A stretch of DNA of 64,000 nucleotides from Paraburkholderia edwinii (GCF_019428685.1 NZ_CP080096.1:1550001-1614000); one strand, 5' to 3'. Counted from the stretch's first letter, positions 1-9,218 are shown. The notes: a model not told the origin generated them from the letters alone. Numbers and translations are program-made.

Positions 1-188
1 TCGCTGCGCTGCATCAATTGCTTCATCACCGGGCGTGGAACGGGGGATTTATACCAGGTCGCGTTGACAAGGCCCGCGGCACGCGCCCGTTCACCCGCGC
101 CGCCGATCAGCCGGTAGGCGTCGTGTCGCGCTGCGCGCGAAGCTTCGTGCGAAGGCGTTTGCGGCGTCTGTGTATTGGTATTGGCCAC
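1..188 (-). CDS. N-terminal fragment of an unidentified enzyme (possibly fatty acid desaturase family)
   Basis: The reading frame runs off the left edge, so only about 62 N-terminal residues are visible. It starts at a GTG (188-186) preceded by GGAG six bases upstream. The fragment has a polar, Thr/Gln-rich start followed by a stretch with AYRLIGGAGERARAAGL and ATWYKSPVPRPVMKQLMQRS. The WYxxPxPRxxxKxLMxRSD pattern reminds me of the N-terminus of proteobacterial fatty acid desaturases, but that is recall of a family pattern and no catalytic His boxes are inside the window. It is divergent from the LacI-type regulator at 350, which may control it. Confidence 0.55.
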   Translation of the reverse strand, partial: MANTNTQTPQTPSHEASRAARHDAYRLIGGAGERARAAGLVNATWYKSPVPRPVMKQLMQRS

Positions 189-349
189 CTGTGTCTCCTT
201 GATCTTTATTGCACTGCACGCAAACGAGCGTGCGATGCGTGTGATCAACATAGCTGACGGCCCGCTAACGCTCAACTGGAAGGTTGACGAAATTTCGTCA
301 TTCTTCTAGCGTACGGGGAGGTTTTAGGCGGGTCGGCAAAGGAGACGGC

Positions 350-1411
350 GTGTCGATAGATACCCCACCGCGATGGCGCAAGCGTACGGCGCGTTTCGTT
401 GAAATTGCAGAACGGGCCGGCGTCAGCACGGCGACTGTAGACCGCGTGCTGAACGAACGCGGCAGCGTGTCGGCGAAAACGCGCGAGCGCGTCGTGGCCG
501 CGGCGCGCGAACTTGCCTTGCCGAGGCTCTTGCCCGAAACGCAGCACGGCCTTATTCATATCGACGTGCTGTTACCCGACAGCGATGCACCATTTTTCTG
601 CCGGCTGCGCGATGCCGTGCAACGCGCGATGCAGATGCTTGACAAGCGTGTCGTGGTGCATCGCGCGCTGATGTCGACGGCGGACGAAGCGCGCTTACCG
701 CAAACCCTCGCTCAGTCCGGTTACCGGCGCGCGGCGCTGATCGTCACGACACATGACACGCCGCAGGTGCGCGAGGCACTGGCCGCGGCGATTGCCCGCG
801 GCGAACCGGTGGTGACGATGGTGACCGATGTCGGCGGCATCGAGCGGCTGCACTATGCGGGCATCGACAATCTTCGCGCCGGGCGCACGGCCGGCTATTT
901 CATCGGACGGCTTGCGCGGGAGCCGGGCAGGGTGCTACTGCTGCCGGCACGCATGGACTATCGCGCGCATGTCGAGCGTATCGAAGGCTGCCGCGTGCAG
1001 CTCGCTGAGCGCTTTGCGCATCTCGCCTGCGAAATCGCCGATGAGCCGACACTCGATCAAGACGATCGCAGCTTCCGATCCGTGAGTGCCGCGTTAAAGC
1101 GCGGTGGCCTCGTCGGCATCTATAACAGCGGATACGGTTCGGCCGGCATCGATGCGGCGCTGCGCAAGTTCGGCGCGGCGGGCAGTGTCGTTTGGGTCGG
1201 CCATGAGATGCTCGATCAGCACCGCGCGCTGATCGATGCCGGCGTGATGGATATCGTGATCGATCAGGATCCGGACGGGCAGGTTATCTCAGCACTGCAG
1301 CATGTCCTGCATGCATGCGGTGTGGTCGACGAAATGCCGCACGGCGAGCCTGTCGAATTTCGCGTGTTCTGCTCGGCGAATGTGCGGGACACCGGTTATC
1401 TCGGCGGCTAA
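350..1411 (+). CDS. LacI-family transcriptional regulator
   Basis: 353 residues. The N-terminal helix-turn-helix, about residues 16-40 (IAERAGVSTATVDRVLNERG), is the LacI signature, and the rest is a periplasmic-binding-protein-like sensor domain with two lobes (LIHIDVLLPDSD near residue 65, DNLRAGRTAGYFIG near 180). The GTG at 350 is preferred over the upstream in-frame start at 284 because AAAGGAG lies just before it and because LacI proteins begin shortly before the helix-turn-helix. Sensor domains of this type bind sugars or polyols; the ligand cannot be told. The gene is divergent from the partial enzyme gene at 1-188, its likely target. Confidence 0.87.
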   Translation: MSIDTPPRWRKRTARFVEIAERAGVSTATVDRVLNERGSVSAKTRERVVAAARELALPRLLPETQHGLIHIDVLLPDSDAPFFCRLRDAVQRAMQMLDKRVVVHRALMSTADEARLPQTLAQSGYRRAALIVTTHDTPQVREALAAAIARGEPVVTMVTDVGGIERLHYAGIDNLRAGRTAGYFIGRLAREPGRVLLLPARMDYRAHVERIEGCRVQLAERFAHLACEIADEPTLDQDDRSFRSVSAALKRGGLVGIYNSGYGSAGIDAALRKFGAAGSVVWVGHEMLDQHRALIDAGVMDIVIDQDPDGQVISALQHVLHACGVVDEMPHGEPVEFRVFCSANVRDTGYLGG

Positions 1412-1527
1412 AGCATCGCGTCGCCGGCGTTGCCTTTGCAAACCCCGACGTCGCGCTATCTTCACAGGAATCCGCCGCCTTTGGCGCCCAGCCTTTACCC
1501 CTTAAAGGCGCACGCGTCCAACGCTGC

Positions 1528-1854
1528 TCAGTGATGCTCAAAAAGCTTGAGCTGGCCGCTCTTGTACATCGACCGCACTTTCGTATGCAGCGACGCCTTC
1601 GGCGTTTTCTGGCATTCGCCCACGAGCACGGCGATCGGCGTAGCGGTATCCACCGTCATCGTATCGGTCTCCGTAATGCCGAGCTTGTCGACGCCCGCCA
1701 GGTAATAGACGACGGCAGGCCGATAGGCTTCGTCGACTGCGAGGAAGTCCTCGCATTTCATTTTCATCGGATTGGTTTTCTGCGGGGTTTGCGCGGATGC
1801 GGGAATGGCGATAACTGCACCCAGAAGGCACGCGACCATCACTTTGCGGTTCAT
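1528..1854 (-). CDS. HdeA/HdeB-like periplasmic acid-stress chaperone
   Basis: 108 residues with a Sec signal peptide (VMVACLLGAVIAIPASA, cleavage after about residue 21). The mature part has exactly two cysteines, C34 (KCEDF) and C81 (GECQK), spaced as in HdeA, where the disulfide holds the small helical chaperone together. KCEDFLxxDEAYRPxVVYYxxG is the typical HdeA start. HdeA-type proteins bind unfolded periplasmic proteins at low pH. The ATG at 1854 has GGAG six bases upstream; the frame stays open further upstream but without a signal sequence in the right place. It is divergent from the FecR-domain gene at 2138. Confidence 0.85.
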   Translation of the reverse strand: MNRKVMVACLLGAVIAIPASAQTPQKTNPMKMKCEDFLAVDEAYRPAVVYYLAGVDKLGITETDTMTVDTATPIAVLVGECQKTPKASLHTKVRSMYKSGQLKLFEHH

Positions 1855-2137
1855 TTCATTCTCCGGACAGGGGGATCGTGCGAATACGTAAAGCACCGAA
1901 TGAATTTGCATCGAGCAGTATCGTCCGCGGGGCAGATAAAACAATTGGACTTTGGTCTAATGTCGCGTCAGTCTTACGCGTAGCGACCCGGACGGCGTAA
2001 TGCGCGCTACCGCACAGAGTGATCAGACCATGCATCCTATCCTCTCGTCGATCGGCGGAACACCGCGCCAGTAGTCGAAGCAGGGAGAGAAGCACAACGC
2101 AAAGAAAACGTTTCACTTGCCCTCACGGTGGTCGCCT

Positions 2138-2611
2138 ATGCTCAGCAGCAGCCAAGCCATCCGATATGCGTTGTGTCTCGCGTGCCTGTGCGCGCCCGTT
2201 GCTTACGCGTGCGCGGCCGACGTGATCGGCTACGTCAAGACCGTCAAAGGCAGCGCGCACATCGAGCGCAGCGGACAAAACCTGAACGCCGCGGTTGGCC
2301 TCGAAATATATAGCGGCGATCGCATCGTGACGGGCCCCGACTCGTTTGTCGGCATCACGCTGCACGACAACACGCTGCTTTCCGAGGGCGCCAACTCGAC
2401 GCTCGAACTCAGCAACTTTGCGTTCAATACGACAACCTACGAAGGCGAACTCGATGCGACCATCAAGCGAGGCTCACTCGCCGTGGTCGATGGCAAGATC
2501 GCGAAGGCCAATCCGAATGCGGTGCGCTACAGCACGCCGACCACCACACTCGGCGTGCGCGGCACGGAATTCATTATCGAAGTGGGCGGCGACGGGGAGA
2601 ATGCGCGGTGA
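2138..2611 (+). CDS. FecR-domain periplasmic protein
   Basis: 157 residues. A signal peptide (ALCLACLCAPVAYACA) precedes a mature protein whose start VIGYVKTVKGSAHIERSG, followed by VGLEIYSGDRIVTGPDS, is the FecR-like beta-rich domain. This domain is also found in proteins not linked to iron uptake. It ends TTTLGVRGTEFIIEV, again typical. Start chosen at the ATG 2138; a TTG at 2117 would add seven residues. The stop overlaps the GTG start of the OmpA-like gene (bases 2608-2611), so the two are translationally coupled. With the CHASE2 gene they form a three-gene envelope operon. Confidence 0.82.
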   Translation: MLSSSQAIRYALCLACLCAPVAYACAADVIGYVKTVKGSAHIERSGQNLNAAVGLEIYSGDRIVTGPDSFVGITLHDNTLLSEGANSTLELSNFAFNTTTYEGELDATIKRGSLAVVDGKIAKANPNAVRYSTPTTTLGVRGTEFIIEVGGDGENAR

Positions 2612-3234
2612 AGGCAGCGATGCGCGGTGGCCTTCGGTTCCGGCGGCTGTCCGTTGCGATATGCGCCGTATCCGTTTTATTGGCCGCATGCAGCACGCCG
2701 CGCGACAAGATCACGTTATTGCCGAACCCGGACGGCAGCGTCGGATCGGTCGTCGTGAAAAGCGCCACGCAAACTCAGGTTCTCGACAAGCCATACGCGG
2801 CCGTGGATGTCGCCCAAGGCGGCGCCATCGAACAAACGATGGACAGCCCTTCCGCGGTACAGGCACACTATGGCCAGTTGCTCGCCGCACAGCCGCCACG
2901 TCCAACCACATTCACGATCAACTTTCTGTTCGATTCGGCCACCGAACTTGCGCCGGAGTCATCGGCGACCGTCGCAAAGCTCAAGGCCACGCTTAAAGAC
3001 TGGCCGGCGCCTCATCTGACCGTAGTCGGTCACACCGATCTGGTGGGTACCGACGAATTCAACGACAAGCTGTCGAAGCGGCGCGCACAAACGGTTGCGG
3101 CGTTTCTGGTCAAGGCGGGCATACCCGCCAAGCAGATAGAGACGGCAGCCCGCGGCAAGCGCGAGCCGCTCGTGCATACCGCGAACGGCGTGCCGAATCA
3201 GGCGAACCGGCGCGTCGTGATCACGATTCAATAA
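2608..3234 (+). CDS. OmpA-family outer-membrane lipoprotein
   Basis: 208 residues. The lipobox LLAAC (Cys about residue 28) marks it as a lipoprotein. The C-terminal half, about residues 98-208, is an OmpA/Pal peptidoglycan-binding domain: FLFDSATELAPES, then VVGHTDLVGTDEFNDKLSKRRAQTV, with the Asp and Arg that bind diaminopimelate in Pal-type domains. The GTG at 2608 has GGGGAG eight bases upstream and overlaps the preceding stop; the ATG at 2620 has no comparable site. It probably anchors the outer membrane to the cell wall or bridges the FecR-domain and CHASE2 partners. Confidence 0.87.
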   Translation: MKAAMRGGLRFRRLSVAICAVSVLLAACSTPRDKITLLPNPDGSVGSVVVKSATQTQVLDKPYAAVDVAQGGAIEQTMDSPSAVQAHYGQLLAAQPPRPTTFTINFLFDSATELAPESSATVAKLKATLKDWPAPHLTVVGHTDLVGTDEFNDKLSKRRAQTVAAFLVKAGIPAKQIETAARGKREPLVHTANGVPNQANRRVVITIQ

Positions 3235-3286
3235 GCTTGCCGCTTGCGGCCATGCGTTGCATCGATATGGGTCTGCGCTCGCTGAC

Positions 3287-4810
3287 ATGAAACTCTTTCG
3301 CAACTCATGGATCAGCTCTCTAAAGAAGTTGCCAAGGGCGTACAAGGGCCGCCTGATGGCGTTCGCCGTGCTGTTTGGCCTTAGCGTGCTCAACCTTTGC
3401 AGCGAGTGGCCGCACGGTATTCCGCGCCCCGCGTTGCTGGACACCTATGACAACATCCTGCCCGATACGTTTGGAAGACCCAGGCAACTCCTCTTCGATC
3501 ATTTCCAGCGCTGGTTTCCGCGCATTCCCGCAAGCGAGCCTGTGACGATCGTCGCGATCGACGACAGGACGCTTGCTGCCGTCGGCCAATGGCCATGGCC
3601 GCGTAACAAGCTGGCGGCGCTGATCGATGCGATCGCCGCGCAAAAGCCGCTCGCAATCGGACTCGACATCTATATGCCGGAGGCCGATCAGACATCGCCC
3701 GACAAAGTGGCCGACAACCTGCCGCCATCGGCCGCATCGCTTATCACGGGGTTGCGCGCATTGCCGAGCCACGAGACCGTTCTCGCGCGAGCGCTGCGCG
3801 CGGCGCCGTCCGTGCTCGGCGCGGCGGCGTCCGATCATGCAACGGCCGATACCAGCACCGATATGCGCAGCGCGCCGATTCTCGTGCATGGCGGCAGTCC
3901 GCTTGGCAGCGTTGAGCGTTTCGACTACGTGCTCGCAAGCTTGCCGGAGTTGCAGGCTGCCGCGCACGGTCAGGCGATGCTCAACGTGGCGCTCGAACAG
4001 GGCACGGTGCGGCGCATCCCGCTCATCATGGGATTGGGCAACAAACTCGTGCCCGGTTTGCCGATCGAAATGCTGCGCGTCGCGACGAGATCGCCGATGG
4101 TTGAAGTCTTCGCCGGTACATCGGGCGTGCGGGCAGTGGGCGTGGCCGACGTGCAGGTGCCCACGCAACCGGACGGCGAAATCTGGTTGCATTTCGCCTC
4201 GATCCATTCGACGCAGAACCGCTACGTATCCGCACGCGACGTACTGCAAGGCCAAGTCGCGGCCGATCGTATCCGCAACAAGCTCGTGCTGGTCGGCCTG
4301 ACCGGCACGGGCCTTCCCGATGTACGCGCGACACCGCTCGGCGAGCAGGTGCCGGGCATCGAGATCCAGGCTCAGATCATCGAGACGATTTTCGACGGGC
4401 GTTTCCTGCAGCGTCCGGCGTGGATCAAGTGGGGCGAAAGCGCGTTCATCATGGCGTTCGGGCTGCTTGTTATCTGGTACCTCCCGCGCACCGATTCGCG
4501 TTTTGCGGCTTTGATTCGAAGGGTACCGAAGGCCTCGGCGATGCTCGGCATCACGTTGAACCTGCTGTCGCTGCTTGTTTGCGTGCTGTTGTTCCGGTAT
4601 TTCGGTTTGCTGGTCGACGCAGCTTCGATCTTTATTATCGGGTCCGCGGTGATGGGCTCGTTCTTTTCGACGGCGATTCTCGACGACGATGCGAAAAACA
4701 AACGCGACATGGCCCACGCGCAAGCGGGCGATCGCGAGAAGAGCGGCACGGGGAAAATATTCGATGGTGCGCTTGCGCGCTGGAAACGCATACATCGAAC
4801 CTCGAAGTGA
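3287..4810 (+). CDS. CHASE2-domain membrane protein without an output domain
   Basis: 507 residues. One N-terminal membrane segment (about residues 22-43) is followed by a large periplasmic CHASE2 sensor domain (VTIVAIDDRTLAAVGQWPWPR, LDIYMPEAD, IRNKLVLVGLTG, and LGEQVPGIEIQAQIIETI) and then three membrane segments between about residues 385 and 465. CHASE2 proteins normally continue into an adenylate cyclase, kinase or diguanylate cyclase domain. Here only about 45 polar residues follow, so no output domain is present. Start at ATG 3287; a TTG at 3257 is in frame. It is third in the operon with the FecR and OmpA-like genes, so it may act by contact rather than by catalysis. Confidence 0.83.
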   Translation: MKLFRNSWISSLKKLPRAYKGRLMAFAVLFGLSVLNLCSEWPHGIPRPALLDTYDNILPDTFGRPRQLLFDHFQRWFPRIPASEPVTIVAIDDRTLAAVGQWPWPRNKLAALIDAIAAQKPLAIGLDIYMPEADQTSPDKVADNLPPSAASLITGLRALPSHETVLARALRAAPSVLGAAASDHATADTSTDMRSAPILVHGGSPLGSVERFDYVLASLPELQAAAHGQAMLNVALEQGTVRRIPLIMGLGNKLVPGLPIEMLRVATRSPMVEVFAGTSGVRAVGVADVQVPTQPDGEIWLHFASIHSTQNRYVSARDVLQGQVAADRIRNKLVLVGLTGTGLPDVRATPLGEQVPGIEIQAQIIETIFDGRFLQRPAWIKWGESAFIMAFGLLVIWYLPRTDSRFAALIRRVPKASAMLGITLNLLSLLVCVLLFRYFGLLVDAASIFIIGSAVMGSFFSTAILDDDAKNKRDMAHAQAGDREKSGTGKIFDGALARWKRIHRTSK

Positions 4811-5004
4811 TTCGGCATATTTCTTCTGCGTTCCCTGGTAATTGTCCTGGTCAGACGTTCATTGGAATTCTGCCTCCTGCGAATTACAGTTCAACGAATC
4901 TTTTTTTGTCGACCACAGTCCGACACCTCGGTTGTTGCCCCAATGCCGGTTGCCTTCCTCAGGGTGCATATTGGTGTACGAACTGCCACCATTAGGGGAT
5001 GTCA

Positions 5005-6375
5005 ATGGCTGCCACGCAATCGGGGGCAACGCCCCTGTCCGATGAAGAAGCACGGCGCCAGTTGCGTCGCGCGGTAATCGCCAGCACGATCGGCACGACG
5101 ATCGAGTGGTACGACTTCTTTCTCTACAGCACGGTAACGGGCCTCGTCTTCGCGAAGCTATATTTTCCGCAGTCGGACCCGCTGGTCGGCACACTCCAGG
5201 CCTTTCTGATCTATGCAGTCGGCTTTCTCGCGCGGCCGGTCGGCGCGGCGATTTTCGGGCATTACGGCGATCGCATCGGCCGGAAGGCAACCCTTGTGGT
5301 CACCTTGCTGTTGATGGGCATTGCGACCTTCCTCGTTGCCTTCGTCCCAACTTATGAGTCGATCGGCATCTGGGGGGCAGTGCTGCTCACGATACTGCGG
5401 TTCGTTCAGGGCGTCGGTGTGGGCGGAGAGTGGGGCGGCTCGGTGCTGATGTCGATGGAATGGGCGCGCACCGATTCGCATCGCGGCTTTATTGCATCGT
5501 GGCCGCAGTTCGGCGTGCCGGCTGGGCTTTTCGTCGCGAACCTCGCGGTGCTTGCGACGAGCGAGATGTCCGGCAGCAGCTTTCTCACCTGGGGATGGCG
5601 CATTCCGTTTGCGTTCAGCATCATCCTTGTCGCGATCGGCCTTTATATTCGCTTGAGCATTCTCGAAACGCCGACTTTCGCGCGGCTGCTTGCCGAGCAG
5701 AAGATCGAAAAAACGCCGACTATCGAGGTGCTGCGCCGCCAGCCGAAGGACATTCTGCTGTCCGCATTCGCCCGGATGGCTGAGCAGGCGCCGTTCTATA
5801 TCTACACGGCCTTCGTGTTCACCTATGGCGTCACGACGCTTGGCATGTCGCGCAATCTTCTGCTGACGGCCGTACTCGTCGCTTCGATGTGCGAGTTCGT
5901 CACGATACCGCTTTTCGGCCATATCTCCGATCTGATCGGACGGCGCAAGATGTACATCATCGGCTCTGTCGCGGTCGGCATATACGGCTTTATTTACTTC
6001 ACGCTGCTCGATACGCGCAACCCGGTGTGGACTTTTATCGCCATTGTGCTGTCGCTCGTGCCGCACGCGATGATGTACGGTCCGCAGGCCGCGTTTATCG
6101 CGGAGTCCTTTACGGGGCGATTGCGCTATAGCGGCGCGTCGCTTGGCTACCAGCTGGCGTCGATCATTGCAGGCGGCCCCGCGCCGCTGATCGCGACCGC
6201 GCTCTTTGCGTACTACCACTCCGGTATGGCGATCGCGATCTATGTGCTCGCATGCGGGGTGATCAGCGTGATCGCGGCCTCGATGCTCGGCGACTATACG
6301 AACAAGGACATTTCGCGCGAATACGACGAAGCGCCGGCGTTCGGGGAGACCGGACACGCGCCTCGGGCGAGGTGA
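5005..6375 (+). CDS. MHS-family major facilitator transporter
   Basis: 456 residues with twelve predicted membrane segments. IASTIGTTIEWYDFFLY near the N-terminus and GHYGDRIGRK between TM2 and TM3 are diagnostic of the metabolite:H+ symporter family (ShiA, ProP, KgtP, citrate carriers). The second-half copy GHISDLIGRRKMY is also present. The substrate cannot be predicted, but organic acids are most likely. The ATG at 5005 is preferred because GGGG lies six bases upstream; the ATG at 4999 directly abuts it. The gene stands alone between the CHASE2 operon and the oppositely oriented EamA gene. Confidence 0.9.
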   Translation: MAATQSGATPLSDEEARRQLRRAVIASTIGTTIEWYDFFLYSTVTGLVFAKLYFPQSDPLVGTLQAFLIYAVGFLARPVGAAIFGHYGDRIGRKATLVVTLLLMGIATFLVAFVPTYESIGIWGAVLLTILRFVQGVGVGGEWGGSVLMSMEWARTDSHRGFIASWPQFGVPAGLFVANLAVLATSEMSGSSFLTWGWRIPFAFSIILVAIGLYIRLSILETPTFARLLAEQKIEKTPTIEVLRRQPKDILLSAFARMAEQAPFYIYTAFVFTYGVTTLGMSRNLLLTAVLVASMCEFVTIPLFGHISDLIGRRKMYIIGSVAVGIYGFIYFTLLDTRNPVWTFIAIVLSLVPHAMMYGPQAAFIAESFTGRLRYSGASLGYQLASIIAGGPAPLIATALFAYYHSGMAIAIYVLACGVISVIAASMLGDYTNKDISREYDEAPAFGETGHAPRAR

Positions 6376-6420
6376 CAGCTTCGAATTACGCTAAGCTGCG
6401 ATACAGGCGATCTTCGACAC

Positions 6421-7275
6421 TCATGTCATTTTGAGCGTCACCACGCCGAGCAGGATGACGAGCGCCGCGACAGGACGGCTATAGCCGTGGCGCTCCTTCA
6501 AAACGAACATCGAAATCGCCGTGCCGAAGAGAATCGCCGATTCGCGCAGCGCGGCGACCATGGCGATCGGCGCCTTCGTCATCGCCCATAGCACCAGCGT
6601 GTACGCACCCAGCGTACAGGCGCCGCCGATCAGCATCAGATACCAGCGCTCGCGGAAATGCGCGTGCGCGGCCGCCCGATGGCGCACCAGTGCCCAGACC
6701 AGAACCGGCGGCGCGGCGAGCACGAAGATCCACATCGTGTATGAAGCGGCATGCCCCGACAGGCGCGCGCCTGTGCCGTCGACGAGCGTATAGAGCGCGA
6801 TCATGACTGCGTTCAGCAGCGCGAGGCGCGTTGTGTGGCCGGAGTTGCGGCCCGAGTTGCGACCGCCGCCGCGATGGACGAGCAGCAAGCCGAGAATGCC
6901 GCCGCAAATCAGCAAAACGCCGAACCATTCGCCCACTGTGAGCCGTTCGCCGAGCAGCGGCACGCTTGCGATCGCAACGAGCAGCGGCGGCGCGCCACGC
7001 ATCAACGGGTACGCGTGGCTCATATCGCCGCTGCGATACGCCGCGCCGATCAGCAAAAAATAGACGATGTGAATGATCGCGGACGCGACGATGTACGGCC
7101 AGCTGCTCGCATGGGGCAACGGAAGGAAGGGAACCACTGCAACGCAAATCAAGCCCGCGCTGCCGGTAACGAAGACGATATCGAGGATCTTGTCGGGGCT
7201 CGCTTTGACGAGCGCATTCCAGCTTGCATGGAGAAATGCCGCAAAAAGCACGACCAGCAACACACCTGTAGACAT
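6421..7275 (-). CDS. EamA/DMT-family transporter
   Basis: 284 residues, ten membrane helices made of two EamA repeats. The repeats are seen as LLVVLFAAFLHASWNALVK at the start, PLLGERLTVGEWFGVLLICGG at the end of repeat 1, and FVLKERHGYSRPVAALVILLG at the end of repeat 2. Such proteins usually export amino acids or metabolites. It is divergent from the GcvA-like LysR gene at 7381; this pairing is common for exporter and regulator, so the exporter is probably LysR-controlled. Start at ATG 7275; AGGGGGCTTAAATA lies upstream. Confidence 0.88.
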   Translation of the reverse strand: MSTGVLLVVLFAAFLHASWNALVKASPDKILDIVFVTGSAGLICVAVVPFLPLPHASSWPYIVASAIIHIVYFLLIGAAYRSGDMSHAYPLMRGAPPLLVAIASVPLLGERLTVGEWFGVLLICGGILGLLLVHRGGGRNSGRNSGHTTRLALLNAVMIALYTLVDGTGARLSGHAASYTMWIFVLAAPPVLVWALVRHRAAAHAHFRERWYLMLIGGACTLGAYTLVLWAMTKAPIAMVAALRESAILFGTAISMFVLKERHGYSRPVAALVILLGVVTLKMT

Positions 7276-7303
7276 TATTTAAGCCCCCTGTATGTCTAAC
7301 AGC

Positions 7304-7338
7304 TTATCTATCTTGAACTGGCGTGACAAACGAGATAA
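7304..7338. promoter_or_regulatory. Inverted repeat in the eamA-lysR divergent gap
   Basis: TTATCT (7304-7309) and AGATAA (7333-7338) form an inverted repeat 23 bases apart, between the two divergent starts. LysR proteins commonly bind paired half-sites in such gaps. The arms are short, so chance is possible. Confidence 0.3.
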
Positions 7339-7380
7339 ATTGGGTGTTTGCGTTAATAAAACTATCGTGAACGCAACGCC

Positions 7381-8316
7381 ATGAAGCGGACCTTGCCCCC
7401 TCTCAATGCACTACGCGCCTTCGAGGCGGCCGGCAGGCTCGGCAGCTTCAAGGAGGCCGCGGCGGAATTGCACGTCACGCATGGCGCAGTAAGCCAGCAC
7501 GTGCGCGCGCTCGAGGAATGGCTCGATGCGCCGCTATTCGAGCGGCGCAACCGGCGTGTCGTGCTGACTCCGGCGGCCAGGGCTTATCTCGATGAAATCG
7601 GGCCGCTCTTCGAGCAGCTCGCGCAGGCTACCTCGCGCTACGGCATTCCGGCCACCATTTCACGCACGCTGTCGGTCAATGCGGTGGCGACTTTCACGTT
7701 ACGCTGGCTCGTGCCGCGACTCGCGAAATTCCATCGCGAGCATCCGGGCGTGGAAGTGAAGGTCGATACGTCGAACGAGCCGTTGGAAAGTTTGAAAGAG
7801 ACGTACGACGTGATCATTCGCGGAGGCCCCGACACGTTTTACGGCTATTCGATGCGCGTGTTTCTTTCTGAGGAGCGCGTGCCCGTTTGCAGTCCGGCCA
7901 TGCTCAAGCGCCTGCCGGCTCGCGTGCCCGATGATTTACGCACGCACACGCTGCTGCATACCTCGAGTTTGCCGCGGCTTTGGCCCGATTGGCTTGCCAG
8001 GGCGAACGTTCCCACGCTAAGCCCCGCTGCAACGCTTACATTCGATCATTTTTATCTGACGTTGCAGGCCGCAGTGGATGGTGTCGGCATAGCGATGGGG
8101 CCGATCGCGCTCGTCGCGGACGATCTCGCCGCGGGGCGGCTCGTCTTGCCGTTCGACGGGCCGCGTTTGCCGTCGCGCAGTTATTGCAGTTACGTGCCAC
8201 AGGAAAAGGCCGCCGACGATCTCGTGAAGCTGTTCTGCGCGTGGCTCGAGCGCGAAGGGCAGCGCGCTCAGACTCGCTCCAGCGGAAAGCCGCCGGCAAA
8301 CGTCTCCCTCAAATAA
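7381..8316 (+). CDS. LysR-family regulator, GcvA-like
   Basis: 311 residues. PPLNALRAFEAAGRLGSFKEAAAELHVTHGAVSQHVRALEEWL is read as the winged helix-turn-helix of the GcvA/AmpR branch (residues 5-47 approximately). The effector domain has the usual LysR pattern, including DVIIRGGP and GVGIAMGP. It is divergent from the EamA exporter, the likely target. The 3' end overlaps the oppositely oriented LysR gene at 8268-9218 by 49 bases, so the two coding ends are mutually antisense. Confidence 0.88.
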   Translation: MKRTLPPLNALRAFEAAGRLGSFKEAAAELHVTHGAVSQHVRALEEWLDAPLFERRNRRVVLTPAARAYLDEIGPLFEQLAQATSRYGIPATISRTLSVNAVATFTLRWLVPRLAKFHREHPGVEVKVDTSNEPLESLKETYDVIIRGGPDTFYGYSMRVFLSEERVPVCSPAMLKRLPARVPDDLRTHTLLHTSSLPRLWPDWLARANVPTLSPAATLTFDHFYLTLQAAVDGVGIAMGPIALVADDLAAGRLVLPFDGPRLPSRSYCSYVPQEKAADDLVKLFCAWLEREGQRAQTRSSGKPPANVSLK

Positions 8317-9218
8317 GCGACAAAAACCGCGACTGCACGCGGCACATTCGGCGCATACGGACGCACCACATACAGTTGCTCGGCAAACGCGCCAAGCGGG
8401 CGCCAGTCCGGCATGACGATTTCGAGCTTGCCCGCCTGCACGGCGCTTTGCGCGGTGAAATCGGGCACCAGCGCGATGCCGAGGTCGTCGAGCGCCGCAT
8501 CGCGCAGCGCCTCGCTATTGTTCGCCGAAAACGCGCCGTTGACCGCCACGCTAACGGGCCCGGCCTGAGCTTTTCGCGCGGTGCGATGCTCGAACGTCCA
8601 GACGCTCGAGGCGCTGACGCGTGGATAGAACAGGCAATCGTGCGACGCGAGCTCGGCGGGCTCGGCAGGCCGGCCGCGCCGTTTCAGATAGGCGCGCGTC
8701 GCCACCAGTACCGAATGCGTTTCGCAAAGCTTCCACGCAACATGCGTTTCCGGCGCCTGCGCGCTGTGCCGTATCGCCAGATCGAAGCCTTCGGTGGCGA
8801 TCGAACTGAGCCGGTCCGACACTTCGAGCTGCACTTTGACCTCGGGATTCGCGCGCAAAAAACGCGACATGCGCGGCACGAGTTGCTGGCGCACGAACGC
8901 GACGGGCGCGGTCACACGAACGAGCCCGCGCGCGACGCCGGCCATTTCACGCACCGTCGAAAACACATTCGCAATTTCGTCGTAGCGCGGCCGCGCGCTT
9001 TCGACGAGCCGCTGCCCGGCTTCCGTGAAGCGCACGCTGCGTGTGGTGCGCTGCACGAGCGGCACGCCGGCCGCGCGTTCGAGTTCGGCAATACGCTGGC
9101 TCATCGCCGCCTTGCTGACCCCGAGACGCGCGGCGGCAGCCGTGTACGACCCCTGTTCCGCCAGTACCGTCAGCCAGTGCAGGTGTACCCAGAGCCCTTC
9201 GATCTTTTGCGCGTCCAT
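8268..9218 (-). CDS. LysR-family regulator
   Basis: 316 residues. The N-terminal helix-turn-helix reads LHWLTVLAEQGSYTAAAARLG followed by VSKAAMSQRIAELERAAG, then a standard effector domain with IATEGFDLAIRH and DDLGIALVPDF. The ATG at 9218 is chosen because LysR proteins start close to this helix; an ATG at 9236 adds six residues, and neither has a good ribosome site. The frame stays open far upstream across mmsA, but that part is antisense shadow. The gene is divergent from mmsA, its likely target. Confidence 0.86.
   Translation of the reverse strand: MDAQKIEGLWVHLHWLTVLAEQGSYTAAAARLGVSKAAMSQRIAELERAAGVPLVQRTTRSVRFTEAGQRLVESARPRYDEIANVFSTVREMAGVARGLVRVTAPVAFVRQQLVPRMSRFLRANPEVKVQLEVSDRLSSIATEGFDLAIRHSAQAPETHVAWKLCETHSVLVATRAYLKRRGRPAEPAELASHDCLFYPRVSASSVWTFEHRTARKAQAGPVSVAVNGAFSANNSEALRDAALDDLGIALVPDFTAQSAVQAGKLEIVMPDWRPLGAFAEQLYVVRPYAPNVPRAVAVFVAYLRETFAGGFPLERV

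Noticed and set aside
3320-4795. 491-codon minus-strand open frame opposite the CHASE2 gene
   Set aside because: Arg/His-rich composition and no domain pattern; the plus-strand protein has clear CHASE2 motifs.
5158-6357. 399-codon minus-strand frame opposite the MHS transporter
   Set aside because: Arg/Asp/His-rich shadow; the plus strand has a clear transporter.
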